This document shows, one piece after another, positions 1 through 9,365 of a DNA stretch of 60,489 bases; position 1 is the first letter of the stretch; the number at the start of each line of letters is the position of its first letter. A program made the translations under genes and the position numbers. Origin of the DNA: an uncultured Duodenibacillus sp. (GTDB lineage: Bacteria; Pseudomonadota; Gammaproteobacteria; Burkholderiales; Burkholderiaceae_F); the NCBI GenBank assembly GCA_944390715.1, contig CALXQS010000013.1, positions 1 through 60,489 on the forward strand. Direction: 5' to 3'. Under the pieces are notes generated by a model. The model saw only the letters and a list, made by a program, of their open reading frames with translations, was not told where the DNA came from and ran no database searches.

Positions 1-76
1 AGTTTTTAAAGAGCTTTTTCATCGCCTTGTCGGCGACAAGGATGCGAACTATACAGAAGTTCTTTTCCTTTTGCAA
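1..76 (-). promoter_or_regulatory. rRNA operon promoter and boxA leader (operon lies off the left edge)
   Basis: Read on the minus strand there is a -35 box TTGCAA (71-76), a 17-base spacer and a -10 box TATAGT (48-53). A short CCTTGTC/GACAAGG stem (25-41) follows, and then GCTCTTTAAAAACT at 1-14. That last element matches the boxA antitermination signal of proteobacterial rrn leaders. The inference is that a 16S rRNA gene begins a short way beyond base 1, transcribed leftward. The rRNA itself is not visible here, so the call rests on the order promoter, leader, boxA. Confidence 0.72.
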
Positions 77-130
77 GCGAATCTGAATATTTTTTTTCGA
101 CCCGCTTTGTCGAGAACAGACTCTCTCATT

Positions 131-158
131 AAAAAAGGTTCCTTTCGGAACCTGTTTT
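131..158 (-). terminator. Intrinsic terminator of tRNA-fMet
   Basis: On the minus strand AGGTTCC, a GAAA loop and GGAACCT form a seven-pair stem followed directly by six T residues. It sits about 10 bases past the 3' end of tRNA-fMet and upstream of the rRNA-type promoter, so the tRNA is probably a separate transcript. Confidence 0.8.
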
Positions 159-164
159 AATCAG

Positions 165-241
<77 letters not shown>

Positions 242-280
242 ATCCGTTTTCGTTTGATCGTTTTCTCGATCAGACTGCGC

Positions 281-308
281 ATTTTAAGAAGAATTTTCTT
301 CCTGTCAA
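281..308 (-). promoter_or_regulatory. Sigma-70 promoter of tRNA-fMet
   Basis: On the minus strand there is a perfect -35 box TTGACA (303-308), a 16-base spacer and TAAAAT (281-286). Initiation would fall near 273, about 30 bases before the mature tRNA 5' end. Confidence 0.7.
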
Positions 309-483
309 GACCTAATCGTCATTTTTTTTCGAGTGCAGCCATTTCCCATGTTCTTTGCCTCATTGAAGACCTCTAAAATTGTCCTGCAGAAAGCGTTTTG
401 CCTTTGTTCGTCCCTACTTTTTCGATTGATGGGCAGCAACGGCATTTGCGTTGTTTAGTCTTCTTTGCGCACTTTTGTTGATC

Positions 484-1533
484 ATGCTCTACGACATCGT
501 CAAACCGATTCTCGACAAACTAGATCCAAGCACCGCTCATCGGCTGATGATGCGCAACATCGAATGGTTCACAACCTTCGGCTGTCATGAAAAAGTCTGT
601 GCGCTGCCTGACGAGAATCCGGTCTATGTCATGGGATTGCGTTTTCCCAATGCCGTAGGCTTGGCTGCCGGTCTTGACCGCAACGGCGAAGAGGTAAGCA
701 GCTTCGGCGCGCTTGGCTTTGGCTTTGTCGAAGCCGGCAGCATCACGCCTTCGGCGTACGAAGCCTCTCCCTCAGCCGTCTGCAAGCGAGATTTAAAAAA
801 TTCAAGCATCCTTCACTCCATGAACTTAGGCAGCATCGGAGGCGAAGCGGCTCTTCTTCGACTCAAGAGCGCAGATGCCTTTTATCTCAGAGGCGGCATT
901 ACGGGCATCAGTATTGCGCCCGATCCGCAAAGCTCTCAACAATCAGCTTTGCACGACCTCAAAGAACTTCTGAGGCTGCTGCACGTCCGAGCAGACTACT
1001 TTACCCTAAACCTCTTTTGTCCCGCATCATCTGATCCCTTGGTCTGGTTTAAAAACCCAGCCGCACTCAAAGAACTGCTTGAAGCGCTTTCAACAGAACA
1101 AAAGCGGCTGGCAGAAGACTCAGGCCGACCTCAGCGTCCGATCGCATTAAAAATTCCCGCCGACCTCTCTAGAGACGAACTCCTTGCTTGCGCAGACCTC
1201 TGCATGGAGTCCGGGATCGACGGCGTCATTGCCTGCGGACCACTTCTTGCTCCTGCCGGCAAGACAAACGGATCAAAGCAGCTTTTCATCTCAGGGGGCC
1301 CTGCTCGCGAACGCGCCACTCAGACTGTCGGGCTTCTTGCCGAACACACGGCCAAAGCGCTTCCCATTATTGCCTGCGGCGGAATCTTCAGTGCAGCTGA
1401 CGCCCTTGAAAAAATTCAAGCCGGCGCAAGCCTCATTGAACTTTTCAGCGGCTTTGTATTTAAGGGTCCCGCACTGATTGCTGAATGTTCGAACGCAATC
1501 GCCAAGGCATGCAACTCAAACGCGATGCGGTAG
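484..1533 (+). CDS. PyrD-like FMN flavoprotein with altered orotate site
   Basis: This 349-residue protein aligns end to end with class 2 dihydroorotate dehydrogenase, the membrane enzyme that oxidises dihydroorotate with quinone in pyrimidine synthesis. The ATG at 484 is chosen because LYDIVKPILDKLDP matches the usual PyrD N-terminus; the earlier TTG at 451 is less likely. The FMN side is kept: GLAAGLD, a lysine in ALKIPADLS, the GGI turn, and AGASLIELFSGFVFKGP. The orotate side is not. The usual Lys in AAGLDK is Arg, the MGFNN segment reads SMNLGS, the NxSSPNT base loop reads NLFCPAS (Ser to Cys, second Asn to Ala), and the TNTT segment reads ACGPLL. The fold is therefore certain but the activity is doubtful. 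It may be a drifted paralogue or an enzyme with another substrate. It stands alone, without other pyr genes nearby. Confidence 0.75.
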   Translation: MLYDIVKPILDKLDPSTAHRLMMRNIEWFTTFGCHEKVCALPDENPVYVMGLRFPNAVGLAAGLDRNGEEVSSFGALGFGFVEAGSITPSAYEASPSAVCKRDLKNSSILHSMNLGSIGGEAALLRLKSADAFYLRGGITGISIAPDPQSSQQSALHDLKELLRLLHVRADYFTLNLFCPASSDPLVWFKNPAALKELLEALSTEQKRLAEDSGRPQRPIALKIPADLSRDELLACADLCMESGIDGVIACGPLLAPAGKTNGSKQLFISGGPARERATQTVGLLAEHTAKALPIIACGGIFSAADALEKIQAGASLIELFSGFVFKGPALIAECSNAIAKACNSNAMR

Positions 1534-1726
1534 CGCCAACGAATTCCCTGCAGTTTTCCGAGTTCATCTCAAAAAACTCTCTGTGCCTGGTCGTCTTTTG
1601 TATTTTTAGCAACAGGAATCCCTTAGGGTTTACCTGTGCAAGAGCCTATTTTTTTTCTACAGCACGGCAGTAGAAATTCTGACGCAACGAAATTTTTGCG
1701 CTATCGTTGCAGTCTTCATGAGAAGC

Positions 1727-1751
1727 AAAAATTTCACAATGTGAAATTTTT
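1727..1751. promoter_or_regulatory. Palindrome upstream of the Hdr-like oxidoreductase
   Basis: AAAAATTTCAC, a 3-base centre and GTGAAATTTTT form a perfect 11-base inverted repeat, 43 bases before the ATG at 1794. It could be an operator. KdgR/IclR-type regulators bind TGAAA/TTTCA palindromes, and an IclR-family gene lies directly downstream of the oxidoreductase. A run of T follows on the plus strand, so it could also end the transcript of the pyrD-like gene. Confidence 0.45.
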
Positions 1752-1793
1752 TTCGTCAACAACAATAATAATCGCCTGTTTTTCTCTACTTTT

Positions 1794-3830
1794 ATGCAAG
1801 ACGTTATTCCCGTACGCCCGGCCTTCTGGAATGTCCCTTTTTGGGCGGAAGTCGGCCTCTACATCATTGGTCTTGCCGCGCTTGTCGTCTGCATTGCCGG
1901 CATCGTCCGTTCTGTTCGCCTTCGTCGAGGCAATGCTCCGAACCCGGACGTCTTTCCTGATGCCGTCGCCCGCGCCAAGCACATGCTCAAGGAAATCTTT
2001 CTGCAGCCGCACATTCGAAAAGACGGCTTGGGCTGGACGCACTTTGCTCTTTTCTGGGGCTTTTTCTTTCTTTTTTTAGGGACGGCTGTTGCAACAATCG
2101 ACTGGGACGTTGCGCATCTTGTTTTCGGCACGCGCATTCTTAAGGGGTCGTTTTACCTTGCCTATAAGCTTGTTCTGGACACAGCAGGTCTCTTTGCGCT
2201 GATTGCACTGGCCATTGCCGCCTGGCGGCGCTTTGTATCGCACGACATGCGCGTTGAAGCAAATTCTCGCTTTGCCTGCGTCTTAGGCAGTCTTGCCTTC
2301 ATCATCGTCTCAGGCTTTGTTCTTGAAGCGCTTCGTCTGGCCGTTCAACAGCCCGCCTGGGCTCATTTCAGCTTTGTCGGCTGGTCGATTGCTCAGATCT
2401 TCACTTCCATGAGCAGCGACCAGATTCAGGCAATTCATGTTTTCGTATGGGTGATTCACGGCTTGTCAGCACTTGTTTTCATCGCTGCGATCCCGCTCAC
2501 CTACTATGGACACATCTTCAAGACGCCCACGTCCATCTTTCATCACAAACCTGGCCCCATGGGTGCGGTCAAAAAGATTGACGATATTGAAGAACAAGAA
2601 TCCTTCGGCATTTCCAACTTCGATCAATTCACGCGGCTTGACCGTCTGCGCCTTGACGGCTGCACCGAGTGCGGACGCTGCCGCGGCGTTTGCCCTGCGG
2701 TAAAAGCCGGCACGCCTTTAGATCCCAAAAATTTGGTTCTCTCGCTGCAGTCGCGCATGCGCGGCAGCGATGCCGACAAGCCGCTCATTGACGGAATCGT
2801 ATCCAAAGACGCCCTCTGGAGCTGCACCACGTGCGGCGCTTGCGCCAAAGCGTGCCCAGCCGAAATTCCCATTCCCGACATGATCGTCAGCATGCGCAGA
2901 CATCTGGCGCTGGAGATGGGCGACTTCCCCGAAGGACTTGCCACGGCGCTCGAAAATACCGCCACCGTCGGCAATCCCTGGGGGATGGATCCCGGGAGCC
3001 GGCTTGCTTGGTGCAAGGATCTGGACGTCGAGAAAGCCAAGCCCGGCGTAGAGTACGACGTGCTCTACTGGGTTGGCTGTTCGGCAAGCTATGATCGCCG
3101 CGCGCAGAAAATCGCACGCGCCATGGTCAAAATTCTCAAAACTGCCGGCATACGCTTTGCCGTCATGGCTGAAGAACGCTGTCACGCCGAGTTCGCTCGT
3201 CGTGCCGGCGAAGAATATCTCTTTCAAACGGCAGCGGCTGAAAATATTGAAAACATCAACCGCTACAGCTTCAAGCGCATTCTTACTGCATGTCCGCACT
3301 GCTTCAACACGCTCAAAAACGAATATCCGCAGTTTGACAACGGCTCTTGGCCCGTGGAAAACCACGTTGAGTTCATTGCAAAGCTTCTCGAGGACAAGAA
3401 AATTACGCTCAAGGATGCAAAAGAAGCCAGCGTCACGCTTCACGACGCCTGCTATCTTGCCCGCTACAACGACGTTGAAAAGGCGCCTCGCCGCATTCTG
3501 ATTCAGGCCTGCTCTTCGATTGATGAAGCGCACGACAAGGCAAGCTGCGCCACATGCTGCGGAGCAGGGGGAGCGCAGATATTCATGGACAGGCCCGCTC
3601 GCATCAACGCCATTCGTCTCGACGAGCTCAAAGCCGCCGGCGGCAGCCAGCTTGCCGTTGAGTGCCCGCACTGCCTGACGATGCTTACGAGCGCCCAAGC
3701 TCAGCAAAACAGCCAGCAGCCTGCTCTAAAAATCAGCGACATTGCTGAAATCGTGGCACGCAATCTCAATGAGTCCGGCGACAGCAGCACAGCGCACGCT
3801 GAAGCTTCTTTGGCCTCGCGCCGAAGCTGA
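1794..3830 (+). CDS. Membrane Hdr-like iron-sulfur oxidoreductase
   Basis: This 678-residue protein has three parts. Residues about 15-240 form a NarI-like membrane domain with five predicted helices. Next is a pair of 4Fe-4S motifs, CTECGRCRGVCP (290-301) and CTTCGACAKACP (344-355). Two cysteine-rich (CCG-type) domains follow, one starting near residue 420 and the other carrying CATCCGAGG near residue 585. The layout matches heterodisulfide-reductase-like quinone oxidoreductases that pass electrons between soluble carriers such as ETF and the quinone pool. The second CCG domain is canonical. The first has ERCHAEFARR where relatives have a C-C/T-G-D segment, so its cluster may be altered. No etf genes are nearby. 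The ATG at 1794 follows a palindrome, and an IclR regulator lies 52 bases downstream on the same strand. The donor is unknown. Confidence 0.85.
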   Translation: MQDVIPVRPAFWNVPFWAEVGLYIIGLAALVVCIAGIVRSVRLRRGNAPNPDVFPDAVARAKHMLKEIFLQPHIRKDGLGWTHFALFWGFFFLFLGTAVATIDWDVAHLVFGTRILKGSFYLAYKLVLDTAGLFALIALAIAAWRRFVSHDMRVEANSRFACVLGSLAFIIVSGFVLEALRLAVQQPAWAHFSFVGWSIAQIFTSMSSDQIQAIHVFVWVIHGLSALVFIAAIPLTYYGHIFKTPTSIFHHKPGPMGAVKKIDDIEEQESFGISNFDQFTRLDRLRLDGCTECGRCRGVCPAVKAGTPLDPKNLVLSLQSRMRGSDADKPLIDGIVSKDALWSCTTCGACAKACPAEIPIPDMIVSMRRHLALEMGDFPEGLATALENTATVGNPWGMDPGSRLAWCKDLDVEKAKPGVEYDVLYWVGCSASYDRRAQKIARAMVKILKTAGIRFAVMAEERCHAEFARRAGEEYLFQTAAAENIENINRYSFKRILTACPHCFNTLKNEYPQFDNGSWPVENHVEFIAKLLEDKKITLKDAKEASVTLHDACYLARYNDVEKAPRRILIQACSSIDEAHDKASCATCCGAGGAQIFMDRPARINAIRLDELKAAGGSQLAVECPHCLTMLTSAQAQQNSQQPALKISDIAEIVARNLNESGDSSTAHAEASLASRRS

Positions 3831-3882
3831 CGGACAAGAAAACAACAGCATTTTTTAAATTGACACTAACGCACTAACTCGT

Positions 3883-4647
3883 ATGGTTGCAAAAGACAAA
3901 CTTAAGCAAGTCCAAGTTCTCGAACGTGTCCGCAAGATTCTTTTTCTTCTTGCCTCACGCCGCGATCCGTACACAATGCATGAAATTGCCGCCGCCACCG
4001 ACATCCACATGTCTACGGCTCACCGTCTGTTGTGGAACCTCGCCGAAGACGGCTTTGTCGAGCGCGACGAAGCCGGCGGCTGGCGTCTTGGCCTGACATT
4101 CATGGAGCTCGGCAGTCTCGTGCGCGGTCGTCTTGAGATTCGTGAAAAAGCTATTTCAGCCATGCAGCGCCTGCACGAGCAAACCGGCCAAACAATCAAC
4201 CTTTCAACGCGCCGCGACGATCATGTGATGTACATCGAACACGTCTACGCACCTGAAACCGGCGTGAGGCTGGCCAGACAGATCGGCGCCATGGCGCCGC
4301 TGCACTGCACAAGCGGCGGCAAGCTTTTTTTATGCGACTGCACGCCGCAGGAAGTTTCCTCCTACATCGCGCGAACGGGACTTGCGCCGCGTACGCCGCA
4401 CTCCATCTGCACGGCCGAAAAGCTTATTTTGGAACTCAACCGCGTCAAAGAACTTGGCTGGGCGGAAGATCGTGAAGAACTTGAGATCGGCATTCAGTGC
4501 ATCGGAGCCGCAATTCGCGACAAGGACGGCAAAGCCGTAGCAGCTCTGACCATCATCTCTTCGAGCAACATGCAGCACAAGCCCGAGTGGGTCAAGCATC
4601 TGAAAAATGCCGTGCAGTCCATCTCGAAGAATCTCTGCCAGAACTAA
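3883..4647 (+). CDS. IclR-family transcriptional regulator
   Basis: This 254-residue protein has an N-terminal winged helix-turn-helix at about residues 14-75 (TMHEIAAATDIHMSTAHRLL) and a C-terminal IclR effector-binding domain (LHEQTGQTINLSTRRDD, later HCTSGGKLFL). IclR proteins bind short palindromes near their own operons and respond to small organic acids. The gene follows the Hdr-like oxidoreductase on the same strand with a 52-base gap, so it probably shares its transcript and may control it through the palindrome at 1727-1751. The effector cannot be read from the sequence. Confidence 0.9.
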   Translation: MVAKDKLKQVQVLERVRKILFLLASRRDPYTMHEIAAATDIHMSTAHRLLWNLAEDGFVERDEAGGWRLGLTFMELGSLVRGRLEIREKAISAMQRLHEQTGQTINLSTRRDDHVMYIEHVYAPETGVRLARQIGAMAPLHCTSGGKLFLCDCTPQEVSSYIARTGLAPRTPHSICTAEKLILELNRVKELGWAEDREELEIGIQCIGAAIRDKDGKAVAALTIISSSNMQHKPEWVKHLKNAVQSISKNLCQN

Positions 4648-4663
4648 AAACGCCGCATAACAA

Positions 4664-4709
4664 GCGATGCCTATGCTCTAGAAGCTTCAAGCGCGAGCAC
4701 CGGCATCGC
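4664..4709 (+). terminator. Candidate terminator hairpin after the IclR gene
   Basis: GCGATGCC pairs with GGCATCGC and an inner TGCTC pairs with GAGCA, giving a long interrupted stem 17 bases after the IclR stop codon. Only CTTTC follows, so termination efficiency is uncertain. The rest of the gap up to 4840 shows nothing recognisable. Confidence 0.45.
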
Positions 4710-4840
4710 CTTTCACATCAAAGCCGCGTGATGCGAAAAAAAGTTTGAGTAATCACATCTTCAACAAAATGCAGCCATTGAGCCGCGGTTGAAAATCCAG
4801 CCTCGCTCTCATGATGTCTCATTTGAGAGAGCAAAGCCGC

Positions 4841-6268
<1,428 letters not shown>

Positions 6269-6300
6269 GTTCTCTTCTCTCCTGTACAGATGTTCCGTCT

Positions 6301-7389
6301 TCAGAGCGGATGACTCAAAGGAAACAAAATGCTGAAGTCGGTGCGTCCCGGATGACTTTCAACCTCGATGCTGCCCGCGTGCTGCTCTATGTAGGTCTGC
6401 ACTATCGAAAGTCCGAGCCCTGTGCCCCCGTCTCTGCCCGTGACCAGCGGATAAAAAATCTTCTCCTTCATCGCTTCGTCAATCCCTGGACCATTGTCAA
6501 TGACGTGGACATTGAGCGCGAGCTTGTAGCGCTTTCTTTGAATGACGCACTGACGAGCAACCCGCGTGCGCAAAAGAATCTCTGCCCGCTCCTCTAGTCT
6601 GAGCCTGCTTGTTGCCTGCGCCGCATTTCGCAAAAGATTGAGAAAGATCTGCACGAGCTGCTCTCGATCGCCTCTGACGGGCGGCACCGAGACGTCGTAA
6701 TCGCGCTCAATTCTGAGTCCCTGAGGAAACTCGGCGAGCACCAAATTGCGCACGCGCTCGAGCACCTCGTGAAGATTCACTTCGTCGACATGACGCTCTT
6801 TGCGATATGGAATCAGCAGCCGGTCGACGAGCGCCTGCAGGCGGTCGGCTTCAGAAATAATGACTTCCGTATATTCGCGCTGATCGGGACTTGAAAGTTC
6901 GGACTCCAAAAGCTGCGCCGCCCCGCGAATGCCTCCCAAGGGGTTTTTCACTTCGTGGGCAAGATTGCGCAGGAGCGCTCGGGTAGCGTCGCTCATCCCC
7001 GCCTCCTGCTCCTGACGGGCAAGCTTCATTGCTTTTTCGACTTCGGCAATTTCCAAAAGCAAGAGCCCGTCGCTGCCGGCAATCTGCGAAATGCTCGCAT
7101 GCACGGACTCGGGCTCAGCCATTGGTCGAGTAAGCTCGGCAACAGCGCTGTAGGGAGAATACTTTGCGTCCTTTTGCGAAAATTTCTCTACCCACTGCCG
7201 CACCTGAGGCATAAAAAGTCCGGCGTCCGTCCCCTTGAGACTTCTTCTCGAACACCCCAAGAGCGCCTCTGCAGCGCTGTTGCACCAGCAGACCCGAGCA
7301 AAGCGATCCAGCACAAGAACGCTTGTATTCAAAAAGTCTGCCGCTGTCTGCAGGTGAGCATAAAAATTGTTGGTCGCGCCGCGAGACAT
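6301..7389 (-). CDS. ntrB: Nitrogen sensor kinase NtrB
   Basis: This 362-residue soluble kinase has an N-terminal PAS domain (about 12-110), a dimerisation/phospho-acceptor segment with His145 in LAHEVKNPLGG, and an ATP-binding domain with FLNLLRNAAQA, DNGPGI and GGTGLGLSIV. No membrane helix is seen. NtrB autophosphorylates and transfers the phosphate to NtrC, and in relatives it is held in check by PII at high nitrogen. It lies between glnA and ntrC on the minus strand. A hairpin in the glnA-ntrB gap may lower its expression relative to glnA. Confidence 0.95.
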   Translation of the reverse strand: MSRGATNNFYAHLQTAADFLNTSVLVLDRFARVCWCNSAAEALLGCSRRSLKGTDAGLFMPQVRQWVEKFSQKDAKYSPYSAVAELTRPMAEPESVHASISQIAGSDGLLLLEIAEVEKAMKLARQEQEAGMSDATRALLRNLAHEVKNPLGGIRGAAQLLESELSSPDQREYTEVIISEADRLQALVDRLLIPYRKERHVDEVNLHEVLERVRNLVLAEFPQGLRIERDYDVSVPPVRGDREQLVQIFLNLLRNAAQATSRLRLEERAEILLRTRVARQCVIQRKRYKLALNVHVIDNGPGIDEAMKEKIFYPLVTGRDGGTGLGLSIVQTYIEQHAGSIEVESHPGRTDFSILFPLSHPL

Positions 7390-7427
7390 CTATTGCAGGC
7401 CTTCTGATCAAGAAGAGAAAAATTCGC

Positions 7428-7469
7428 AAAAGGCTCTGCGCGTCCGCACTGATTGATGGAACACGCAGA
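7428..7469 (-). terminator. Attenuator or terminator hairpin between glnA and ntrB
   Basis: On the minus strand TCTGCGTG pairs with CGCGCAGA around a 19-base loop, and GCCTTTTG and a later T run follow. It sits in the 150-base gap after glnA, where other proteobacteria have a partial terminator that keeps ntrBC levels below glnA. Confidence 0.5.
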
Positions 7470-7539
7470 GACCAAGCCATAAACGCAGTTCCTCTGCACC
7501 GGATGCTCGGGGCATGCGTTTATCTTTTTTACAGCAGCC

Positions 7540-8952
7540 TTAGCCAGCGAAGTACATTTCGTACTCAACAGGATGCACCGCGCAGCGGTAGCGCGTCACT
7601 TCCTGCTCTTTGAGGGCGATGTAGCTGTCGATCATATCGTCGGAGAAGACGCCGCCGCGGGTGAGAAACTCACGATCCTTGTCAAGGCACTCCAAGGCCT
7701 GCGAGAGCTCTGCGCAAACCGTCGGAATCTTGGCGTTTTCTTCAGGCGGCAGATCGTAGAGATTCTTGTCGGCGGGCTCACCCGGATGAATCTTGTTCTG
7801 AATGCCGTCAAGGCCGGCCATCAGCATGGCCGAGAAAGCCAGATAGGGATTGGCCATGGGATCGGGGAAGCGCACTTCAACACGGCGAGCCTTGGGACTG
7901 GAGACATGCGGAATGCGCAAAGAAGCCGAGCGGTTGCGAGCCGAATAGGCAAGCTTCACGGGCGCTTCAAACCCAGGAACAAGACGCTTGTAGGAATTGG
8001 TCGTCGGGTTCGTGATGGCGTTGAGCGCGCGGGCATGCTTGATGACGCCGCCGATGTAGTAAAGCGCCAGTTCGGAAAGGCCTGCGTAGCCGTTGCCGGC
8101 AAACAGATTTTCCCCATCCTTCCAGATCGACTGGTGCACGTGCATGCCGGAGCCGTTGTCGCCGAACATGGGCTTGGGCATGAAGGTGGCCGTCTTGCCG
8201 TAGGCGGCAGCGACGTTCCAGATCGTGTACTTCAAGATCTGCAGCCAGTCTGCGCGCTGCACAAGAGTCGAAAACCGCGTGCCGATCTCGCACTGGCCGG
8301 CAGCCCCCACCTCATGGTGGTGCACTTCGCACGGAACGCCCTGCTGCTCGAGCAGCGTCACCATCTCGGCGCGGATTTCGGTGAGCGTATCAACAGGCGG
8401 AACCGGGAAATAGCCGCCCTTAAACTCCGCGCGATGTCCCAGGTTGCCGCCTTCGTACTCAATGCGGCTCGACCAGGGGCCTTCTTCAGAGAAAATCTTG
8501 AAGAACGTGTAGTTGGGATCGTTGGCGTACGTCACGCCGTCAAAGATGAAGAACTCCGGCTCGGGCCCAAAGAAGGCCTGATCACCGATGCCCGTGCTCT
8601 TCAAATAATTTTCAGCCCGGCGTGCAATCGAGCGCGGATCGCGGCTGTAGCCCTTGCCCGTATCGGGCTCAAGCACGTCGCAGGTAAGCACGAGCGTATT
8701 TTGTTCTCTAAACGGATCCATGTGCGCGGTTTCGGGATCGGGCAAGAGAATCATGTCGCTTGCTTCAATGCCCTTCCAGCCGGCCATGGACGAGCCGTCA
8801 AAAGGCTGGCCGTCTTCAAACGTATCTTCGGTGAGCTGATGAGCGGGCACGGACAGGTGCTGTTCCTTGCCGCGAGTATCGGTGAGACGATAATCAATGA
8901 ATTTGACATCGTTGTCTTTGACCATTTGCAGTACGTCAGCAGGCGACGTCAT
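7540..8952 (-). CDS. glnA: Glutamine synthetase, type I
   Basis: This 470-residue enzyme makes glutamine from glutamate, ammonia and ATP. The ATG at 8952 ([15 protein letters not shown]) is chosen for its family-typical N-terminus and the GGAG ribosome site just upstream; the longer open frame runs through the promoter region. Family signatures include DGSSMAGW, the metal and ATP segment [13 protein letters not shown], the ammonium/glutamate loop [13 protein letters not shown], and the adenylylation tyrosine in NLYDLPPEE. The last places it in the GSI-beta group controlled by GlnE. Expression should be NtrC-dependent through the sigma-54 promoter at 9077-9092. Confidence 0.97.
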   Translation of the reverse strand: MTSPADVLQMVKDNDVKFIDYRLTDTRGKEQHLSVPAHQLTEDTFEDGQPFDGSSMAGWKGIEASDMILLPDPETAHMDPFREQNTLVLTCDVLEPDTGKGYSRDPRSIARRAENYLKSTGIGDQAFFGPEPEFFIFDGVTYANDPNYTFFKIFSEEGPWSSRIEYEGGNLGHRAEFKGGYFPVPPVDTLTEIRAEMVTLLEQQGVPCEVHHHEVGAAGQCEIGTRFSTLVQRADWLQILKYTIWNVAAAYGKTATFMPKPMFGDNGSGMHVHQSIWKDGENLFAGNGYAGLSELALYYIGGVIKHARALNAITNPTTNSYKRLVPGFEAPVKLAYSARNRSASLRIPHVSSPKARRVEVRFPDPMANPYLAFSAMLMAGLDGIQNKIHPGEPADKNLYDLPPEENAKIPTVCAELSQALECLDKDREFLTRGGVFSDDMIDSYIALKEQEVTRYRCAVHPVEYEMYFAG

Positions 8953-9076
8953 GATGCAATCTCCTTGAGCCATTCGTTGTATAAGCGAAGCAAGCGCCCT
9001 GCCTGAAAAGGATGACCTGCGCACAATCAGCCGAGCTGCCGGCGTGCGGCCGTCATGCAGGACGCAATTTTTTGTA

Positions 9077-9092
9077 AGCAAATCTCGTGCCA
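9077..9092 (-). promoter_or_regulatory. Sigma-54 promoter of glnA
   Basis: On the minus strand TGGCAC (9092-9087), five bases, then TTGCT (9081-9077) is an essentially perfect -24/-12 element. Initiation would fall near 9067, about 115 bases ahead of the glnA ATG. With ntrB and ntrC next door, nitrogen control of glnA is well supported. Confidence 0.88.
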
Positions 9093-9166
9093 GAATTGAA
9101 AGAGGCGCGAAACTGCGGCTGGCAGCCCGTTGTGCCGACCAGCGATGGCGTAATTGTAAAGTGCCG

Positions 9167-9199
9167 TGCACAACTTTGGTGCGAACGCACCAAAAGTTG
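9167..9199. promoter_or_regulatory. NtrC-type enhancer sites upstream of glnA
   Basis: TGCACAACTTTGGTGCG (9167-9183) closely fits the NtrC consensus TGCAC-N6-GGTGCA. It overlaps a second dyad, TTTGGTGCGAACGCACCAAA (9175-9194). Both lie 100-130 bases upstream of the predicted glnA start point, the usual enhancer distance. The overlap also forms a near-perfect hairpin at 9171-9199. Confidence 0.72.
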
Positions 9200-9245
9200 C
9201 CGTCGGTCATGTTCGTTTTTGTTCTCAAACGAACGCTGCGCTCAA

Positions 9246-9283
9246 AAAGCGCACGCCGCAAGCCCGCGCAGCTTGCGGCGCAC
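9246..9283 (-). terminator. Terminator of the racemase gene
   Basis: On the minus strand CGCCGCAAG, a 9-base loop and CTTGCGGCG are followed by TGCGCTTTTTG. The hairpin lies about 85 bases after the racemase stop and isolates it from the glnA enhancer region. Confidence 0.65.
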
Positions 9284-9365
9284 CTATTGTGTCTGACGGC
9301 GATTTCCCCGATGGCGCCCTGCACCGACGAGCGGCGCAGGCATTTAGGGAAACCGGCCGACTTCG

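Noticed and set aside
2..160. Open plus-strand frame entering from the left edge
   Set aside because: It lies entirely over the rRNA-type promoter, boxA leader and tRNA terminator on the other strand and resembles no protein.
7573..9006. Long plus-strand frame (477 codons) opposite glnA
   Set aside because: It is antisense to glutamine synthetase and its composition mirrors glnA codon use; no known domain is visible.
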